Source: Gibbula magus (Eukaryota; Mollusca; Gastropoda; Trochida; Trochidae). Taken from it: 64,000 nt of DNA. The notes beneath the pieces are model-generated. The model was given only the letters and a program-made list of their open reading frames with translations, was not told where the DNA came from and searched no databases. The position numbers were made by a program, and so were the translations under genes. Positions 59,318 to 64,000 of the stretch are shown here, one piece after another (the stretch's first letter is position 1; the number at the start of each line of letters is the position of its first letter). The DNA lies in assembly GCA_936450465.1 (NCBI GenBank), contig OW388297.1, positions 63,113,202 to 63,177,201 of the forward strand, read 5' to 3'.

Positions 59318-59631
59318 AGCAGCAGGGAACCAACCTAACTGTCAAGAGGGGTAAAGTACAACGACTATAGCAACGTGAATTTGTTATTATGTGATAAGGA
59401 CTACCGGATGAAATTTACTTGACTTGCTAAAGTTTTCAAGTTTTCTAAGATAATGTCATATTTGCTTCCATATCACTGCAAAACAGTTGGCAATCAACAC
59501 ATATCTAGTGAAACTGCATGGTGACAGCTGATTGTCAAGATACATGCATAGAAGCGTGTTATTTATCAATAATGTTAAAGTAAACGTTTACGTGTATATA
59601 ACAGCGAGGATGACTCGTGTTTACAAATACT

Positions 59632-60231
59632 TACAGCTGCATACCTAAAGTTTGTTCACCTACTGGTGTATTCAAGTTAGTGCAAATATCTTGAAATTTT
59701 GGATGTCCTTTAAGAATCGCATCAACGCGAAAACTAGAATGAACATTTTTCATTTTCACATAAGAAGACAGTTGAATGTTCCATAATATAATATAATATA
59801 ATATAATATAATATAATATAATATAATATAATATAATATAATATAATATAATAAACCTCATAGTAAACAGTCAATTATTTGGCAGTTCTTTGAAAAGACC
59901 ATAGGTATTTTTTTCAAAACTACAGTTTTTATTTTCTTCGGGGATATCCAGTAAGTGATCAACTGGGTCAAACAAACACCGAGAACTTCCTATTATGCCC
60001 ATTCAATATATTTGTGAAAATTTGAGTTTTAAAAATTTGACCCCTTCTGTTTAGTACATTCCAAAATTTGGAAACATGAATGATCACATGACACGTTTGA
60101 GATTGATTATTGTATACAGGGATATAGGGCTGGTTCATTGTCACTGTCTGTGATGTAATTTTATCAACGTTACAATAATATTTCCACTAAGATACACTCG
60201 TAGGTGAACATACTTTTGGGATGCAGCTGTA
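59632..60231 (+). mobile_element. MITE family J, copy 3, with long terminal repeats
   Basis: TA-CAGCTGCATACCTAAAGTTTG-TTCACCTAC and the complement of TA-CAGCTGCATCCCAAAAGTATG-TTCACCTAC form inverted ends of at least 45 bp, with TA on both sides. It is 600 bp long and carries an expanded (TATAA)n array. This is the best-preserved copy and defines the family ends. No transposase is encoded. Confidence 0.88.
59783..59852. repeat. (TATAA)n pentanucleotide microsatellite
   Basis: About 14 perfect TATAA units inside the family J element. Copy 1 lacks the expansion at the corresponding place. Confidence 0.95.
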
Positions 60232-60433
60232 TATACAGTAACTAAGTAGGAAACTCGGGATGGGTGAAGGATAGGTTGGATTATATGAATAGTTGTCACC
60301 TTATGCTTGAGTGGATATGTGATGTGAACAGATAAACAAACAATATGAAACGAGCATTTTATGAAAACATAGCGGAAAGGTTCTTCTGGCATATAGTAGG
60401 AACATGATTAAAGATTGGAGTAAAACCTACGAT
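60232..60433. other. Unannotated spacer
   Basis: Nothing supported; the 83-codon minus-strand frame begins in family J. Confidence 0.45.
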
Positions 60434-60435
60434 TA

Positions 60436-60600
60436 CCGTATTTCCTCGAATAAAACCCGGACCTCGAATACAACCCGGGGTGTTGAGATAAATACTACCC
60501 GGGTCTCAAAAATGAATTGACCGCATTTCCTCGAATAAAACCCGGACCTTGAATACAGCCTTGGGTGTTGAGATAAATACTATATTCGAGAAAGTAATAC
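60436..60600. repeat. Duplicated CCGTATTTCCTCGAATAA element
   Basis: CCGTATTTCCTCGAATAAAA at 60436 and CCGCATTTCCTCGAATAAAA at 60521 begin two 85-bp units, each containing ACCCGGACCT, GAATACA and GTTGAGATAAATACTA. Similar CTCGAATAA-CCGG sequences are, to my recollection, common in marine invertebrate repeats. Confidence 0.75.
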
Positions 60601-60712
60601 AAAGAAATGAAATGAAGGACGGATAGTAACTACTATGATGTCGACTATAACTGGTTATAAGATGTTTCAATTAAATAACTTGATTTTGAATATTCTAGAC
60701 TCTTATTTGTAA

Positions 60713-61212
60713 TATACTGAGCCAAAAAAGTTAAGGACCATTTGATTTTTTAAGTTTATTTTGACATTATTTTTCGAAGATGGATTTTTGCAATTTTAGC
60801 CCCATTCTTCCACCACTGCTTCAAGGTCGCATTTCAAAATGTCCCGTGTCACCAACAACCCCAAACAAGCTAACGCCCTTGTTTATGAATGCCATCATAT
60901 TCCATATCAACTGTTTCAGAACCTTTCCTTGGGTTTTATGGACGTTCTTAAGCTGTAATTGGACGAAGTGGGCATACACACCAATGAAGTTTCAGATGAT
61001 TGAACAAATCGTGATTCCGAGGCAATCTACACGTCACTCCAAAAACGCCTGAACATTTCTGATTAAAAACTTTAGAATGCTAATTTTTGGGTCATTATTT
61101 TTTTATTACAGTCCTGTTAATCAAAATGTTATTCACAATCTTGTTTTCATGACACACATTTTTAAAATTAAGGAAAAATCCAATGGTCCTTAAAAAATTT
61201 TGCTCAGTATAT
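60713..61212 (+). mobile_element. Tc1-like non-autonomous element (family H)
   Basis: TA-TACTGAGCCAAAAAAGTTAA-GGACCATT and the complement of TA-TACTGAGCAAAATTTTTTAA-GGACCATT form inverted ends of about 40 bp flanked by TA. The TACTGAGC-AAAAA-TTAAGGACC pattern is typical of Tc1-like termini. A 90-codon frame (60780-61052) lies inside but does not show the DDE motif or a helix-turn-helix I can recognise; it may be a remnant of transposase or noise. Confidence 0.8.
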
Positions 61213-61838
61213 TTTGGTCCTGTTTTAACTGAAATTACTTTTACTGACAAAGAAGCTAATCTGTCTTATCTAAACGTTTTAGATACGCTGAATGAACGTT
61301 TAAAAATCAAAAGAAACCTCGGACTGAAAAAATGTGTTTTGCTTATACTTTTTGTAAGTCTATATGACGTCACGGAGAGTGTGACGTGTAAATAACAAAT
61401 CAGAACATAAATAATGAAGTCATACGTCACAGTGTCAGCATTGTGACAAATACAGTGTGTTTAATGAAATATATTCACATTTACAGTAATATATTTTGTC
61501 ACTTGCAGTAAATTTTTCAGATTTACATATTTTAGGGTAGTTAATATACTTATTCACTCTTTATCCACATAACTTTCCGTTTCTGGAATAGGTTATATAA
61601 TCGTCATTCTGTTATGTTTTATAACGACAACACCTGTGTTAAAAATGGTATGATCCAATTCAGATTAAAAGTCATTGATATTACGTGAAAGAACCTATAG
61701 TTTGTGTAGTATCAGAACATAAAACTTAAGAAATAAGCATTAATCTACTTTGTATGTTTGTATGTCCCCATGTTGTCGCCACTCATATCTTCTAACGTAT
61801 AAGTGAACTACTCTTGAAAGTGGTGTTAGACCCCATAA
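61213..61838. other. Unannotated; CRE cluster at 61365
   Basis: TGACGTCA (61365) is followed within about 75 bp by the half-sites GTGACGTG and TACGTCAC. No gene was seen. Confidence 0.4.
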
Positions 61839-62112
61839 CACCTCACCTCACCTCACCTCATCTCACCTCACCCCTCACCTCATCTCACCTCACCCCTCAC
61901 CTCACCTCACCTCACCTCACCCCTCACCTCACCCCTCACCTCACCCCTCACCTCACCTCACCTCACCTCACCTCACCCCTCACCTCACCTCACCTCACCT
62001 CACCTCACCTCACCTCACCTCACCTCACCTCACCTCACCTCACCTCACCTCACACCTCAACTCACCTCACCTCACCTCACCTCACCTCACACCTCACCTC
62101 ACCTCACCTCAT
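61839..62112. repeat. (CACCT)n pentanucleotide array
   Basis: About 270 bp of CCTCA units with occasional CCCCTCA and CATCT variants. The strand is G-free over nearly its whole length. The apparent Leu-Thr-Ser-Pro-His frame is a translation of the repeat. Confidence 0.95.
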
Positions 62113-62185
62113 CTCTAACGTAACCTCTGTAAGTCTGTTCTAATACAGCATTTTGCTTTTTACTTTCTCGAATGCAACATCCATG

Positions 62186-62424
62186 ATGGCACGTGCTATA
62201 CATAGCTCGGCTGACCACCATCACTGAAGTTAAGCAAAATTGACGCGGTTCGCCGCATGGATAGGTGACCTACTTCTGTTTGAAGTGTGATTCCCTGTCT
62301 AGCATTGAGGCATGCTTTTAGAGACATAAGGCGTAAGTGACCGCTTTCAAAATGTGCCCCTGGTCACTGCAGTACAAATGGGTACCTGGTAAACGTATTG
62401 TTTGAGATGACCTTCTAGCGACAT
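62186..62424 (+). mobile_element. 5S-rRNA-derived SINE
   Basis: ATCACTGAAGTTAAGCAAAA (62220-62239) matches 5S rRNA box A (ATCACCGAAGTTAAGCAAC in typical animal 5S), and GCATGGATAGGTGACC (62255-62270) matches box C (TTGGATGGGTGACC). GGTTCG lies between them in the place of the intermediate element. After about 62290 the sequence departs from 5S and continues as a body with GTGCCCCTGGTCACTGCAGT-ACAAATGGGTACCTGG. Missing 5S termini and the attached body argue for a SINE3-class element rather than a 5S gene. It abuts the family E copy at 62425. Confidence 0.7.
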
Positions 62425-62951
62425 ATAAACTGCCAGGCAAAAGAAAGCATACATCCTAGTTGGTTTTATCATATGTATTATTTTCAAATACAAATATCAT
62501 TAGTTTTCGACGTCGTACTCTAAAACCGAATGGTGTAGACCTTTCGTCAAAGAGTACGTCTACGTCGTTTATAATTTTGTTTAAAAAATGAAATTTTAAA
62601 ATTTGAAATTCTTCAAATATTAATTTGTATAAATGACAACTGTTCATCGACATATAAGACATAGTCTATGTGAAAATTAATAAAGGTGCCTCATTCTGAA
62701 CACATTTAAAATATTTTAAAAATGGTAGGGTCATGTTGATGTACATTTAATTTCTTACCCCTTTCTACATTAAACAAAGATATTTTAACTTAAAATTTAA
62801 TTAACTAATTAATTAATTTAAAAAAACAATTAATGTATTCAAACAACTGCAGAGAAGTAGTGTTGTATCGTGCCATAATCAAATGAATCTCATTTCTATT
62901 GAATAAATCGAAACCAAATCAGGTGTGTACTTTCTTTTGCCTGGCAGTTTA
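62425..62951 (-). mobile_element. TA-flanked MITE family E, copy 4
   Basis: TA-AACTGCCAGGCAAAAGAAAG and CTTTCTTTTGCCTGGCAGTT-TA are the cleanest ends of the family. The interior is the reverse complement of copies 1 and 2 (GACATATAAGACATA, CATCGACATAT-like segments). At 527 bp it is close to copy 1 in length. Confidence 0.9.
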
Positions 62952-63050
62952 TGTCAGTTAGGGTTAGATGTTAATAGCGCCTAAAGCATGCACTAGTGGA
63001 TTGGAAAGTGCGCTTTATGAATATACATATTACTTTTATTATTAGCCCTA
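62952..63050 (+). mobile_element. Probable LINE/SINE 3' end
   Basis: GTTAATAGCGCCTAAAGCAT-GCAC followed by GTGCGCTTTATGAATATAC and ATTATT resembles the common GCGCCTAGAGC...GCGCTATATAAAT 3' terminus of non-LTR elements. It may be the target into which family E copy 4 inserted or the continuation of the adjacent SINE. Confidence 0.4.
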
Positions 63051-63134
63051 GCGGTGAAATTTGCAATACGAATTACCGTTATTATTTTTATCCAATAAAA
63101 AATTAAATTAATATATTTTATATAATATAATTGA

Positions 63135-63310
63135 CCTCTGTCTTTAAACCTATTGGCGCAAAGCACAGGTGAGAGAACTCTAGTCTTACCCGAATGTTTA
63201 CGGAAAAGACCGATTGATTGAAATGTTTGAAACAGCGTCGCTGAATGCTCGACTTAATTTCATTGCAACCAATCAGAAGCTTCTATCACTATAATTTCTA
63301 ACTGTCCTTT
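63135..63310 (+). repeat. Repeat family I, copy 2 (diverged)
   Basis: GAGAACTCTAGTC, CAGCGTCGCTGAATGC and CATTGCAACCAATCAGAA align in order with 41630-41750. The terminal CCTCTGTTACAT is only partly preserved (GACCTCTGTC). Confidence 0.5.
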
Positions 63311-64000
63311 TGGAAGTTAAGTGGGAAGAAATGAGTCGAGTTACCTCCGTGCGAGAAACAGATCTGTGTCTGTGATGATGACATATCATTATATCTTTAA
63401 AGCAACATTCAAGTCAACACAAAACCTTTTGCATTAACGTTTCCTGAACTTTCTCAGATATATGCGAAAAGGCTCATTTACTTCTTGAATGACGATTGCC
63501 ACCAATGAGATGAGATATGTTTAAAGCGTTTTCGTATAACCGTCACCACAAGCTGTTACAGCTGAATAACCAAATTTTATTCAACTATTTGTGTATCTAA
63601 ATGCAAATTTCAGTTTATTTGGATTTCGTTTGTATGTCAATGGCATTCCTTCAACTGCAATGACCATTGGATCATTATTTGACCATAAGTACAATATAAA
63701 TTTTCAAAATTAGCATGAAATCGTTAGGTCAGTGCTTCAAAGGTACCATTTTGGCAAAACCTCACAAGCACACCGAATAAGTACAAAAGAAGATACAATT
63801 ATCTATTATTGAAGGTTTCGCGGAGAAAACATTGCCATAGGTCACTTCAACCAGTTTTCAAAATTGTTACGGTTAAAAATAAGAGTATCTTATGGTACAT
63901 TCTATCATTAATTTAACTACAAGTGAATTTTGGTAAGATAACACAATAAATCTTAAATCTATTAGGATATAGCATATTAAAATAACTTTGCATGCAATAT
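63311..64000. other. Unannotated to the right edge
   Basis: AT-rich DNA; nothing supported. Confidence 0.5.

Noticed and set aside
61814..62143. 109-codon Leu-Thr-Ser-Pro-His frame
   Set aside because: It is a translation of the CCTCA pentanucleotide array.
62186..62290. Functional 5S rRNA gene
   Set aside because: The 5' and 3' strands of the terminal stem are not recognisable and the sequence continues into a non-5S body.

Overview
The window looks like AT-rich intergenic or intronic DNA from an invertebrate nuclear genome. No complete protein-coding gene could be supported. Reading frames are short and stop-rich, there is no operon layout, and the sequence is dominated by transposon remnants, satellite arrays and microsatellites. 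Four copies of a short motif close to AAGGGAGRTAACTC (5075, 7625, 12455, 33304), which I recall from molluscan repetitive DNA, together with LINE tails, tRNA-like and 5S-like SINE heads and many TA-flanked MITEs, suggest a lophotrochozoan and most likely a mollusc. That assignment is inference.

Layout. 1-8.9 kb is mostly featureless, with a 23-bp tandem repeat, a GC-richer block, a nuclear-receptor plus CRE cluster (5414-5503) and a decayed LINE reverse-transcriptase fragment (5864-6109). 8.9-15.9 kb carries four copies of MITE family A (TTAA-flanked), a family B element with a second TTAA-flanked element nested in it, and family D. 16.2-18.9 kb is a 31-bp satellite and its 61-bp dimeric relative; between them lie a foldback element with an 8-bp target duplication (17404-17907) and a Mutator-like element with a perfect 10-bp target duplication (17931-18356). 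20-27 kb has a LINE tail, family J, a small MITE (G) and a 47-bp satellite whose core is homogenised. 27-39 kb has hairpin family C, an 0.85-kb GATA microsatellite, LINE tails, a fifth family A copy and a CpG-rich promoter-like block at 35.6 kb. 41-49 kb contains family E and B copies, a tRNA-like SINE head, a family A copy with a possibly captured coding segment, an 89-bp tandem repeat, an E-box cluster and paired CREs. 50-64 kb has further tandem arrays (52, about 170 and 34 bp), families F, J, H and E, a coding-like block near 58.9 kb, a pentanucleotide array and a 5S-rRNA-derived SINE.

There is no set of genes working together here. What the window shows is repeat biology: unequal-exchange satellites with decayed edges and young cores, higher-order repeats, nested insertions with readable target duplications, and many DNA-transposon MITE families, several of which share a subterminal CAAAAGAAA motif. 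Eleven full palindromic CRE octamers (TGACGTCA) are present, far more than base composition predicts. All assignments come from reading by eye; percent identities and database matches were not computed.
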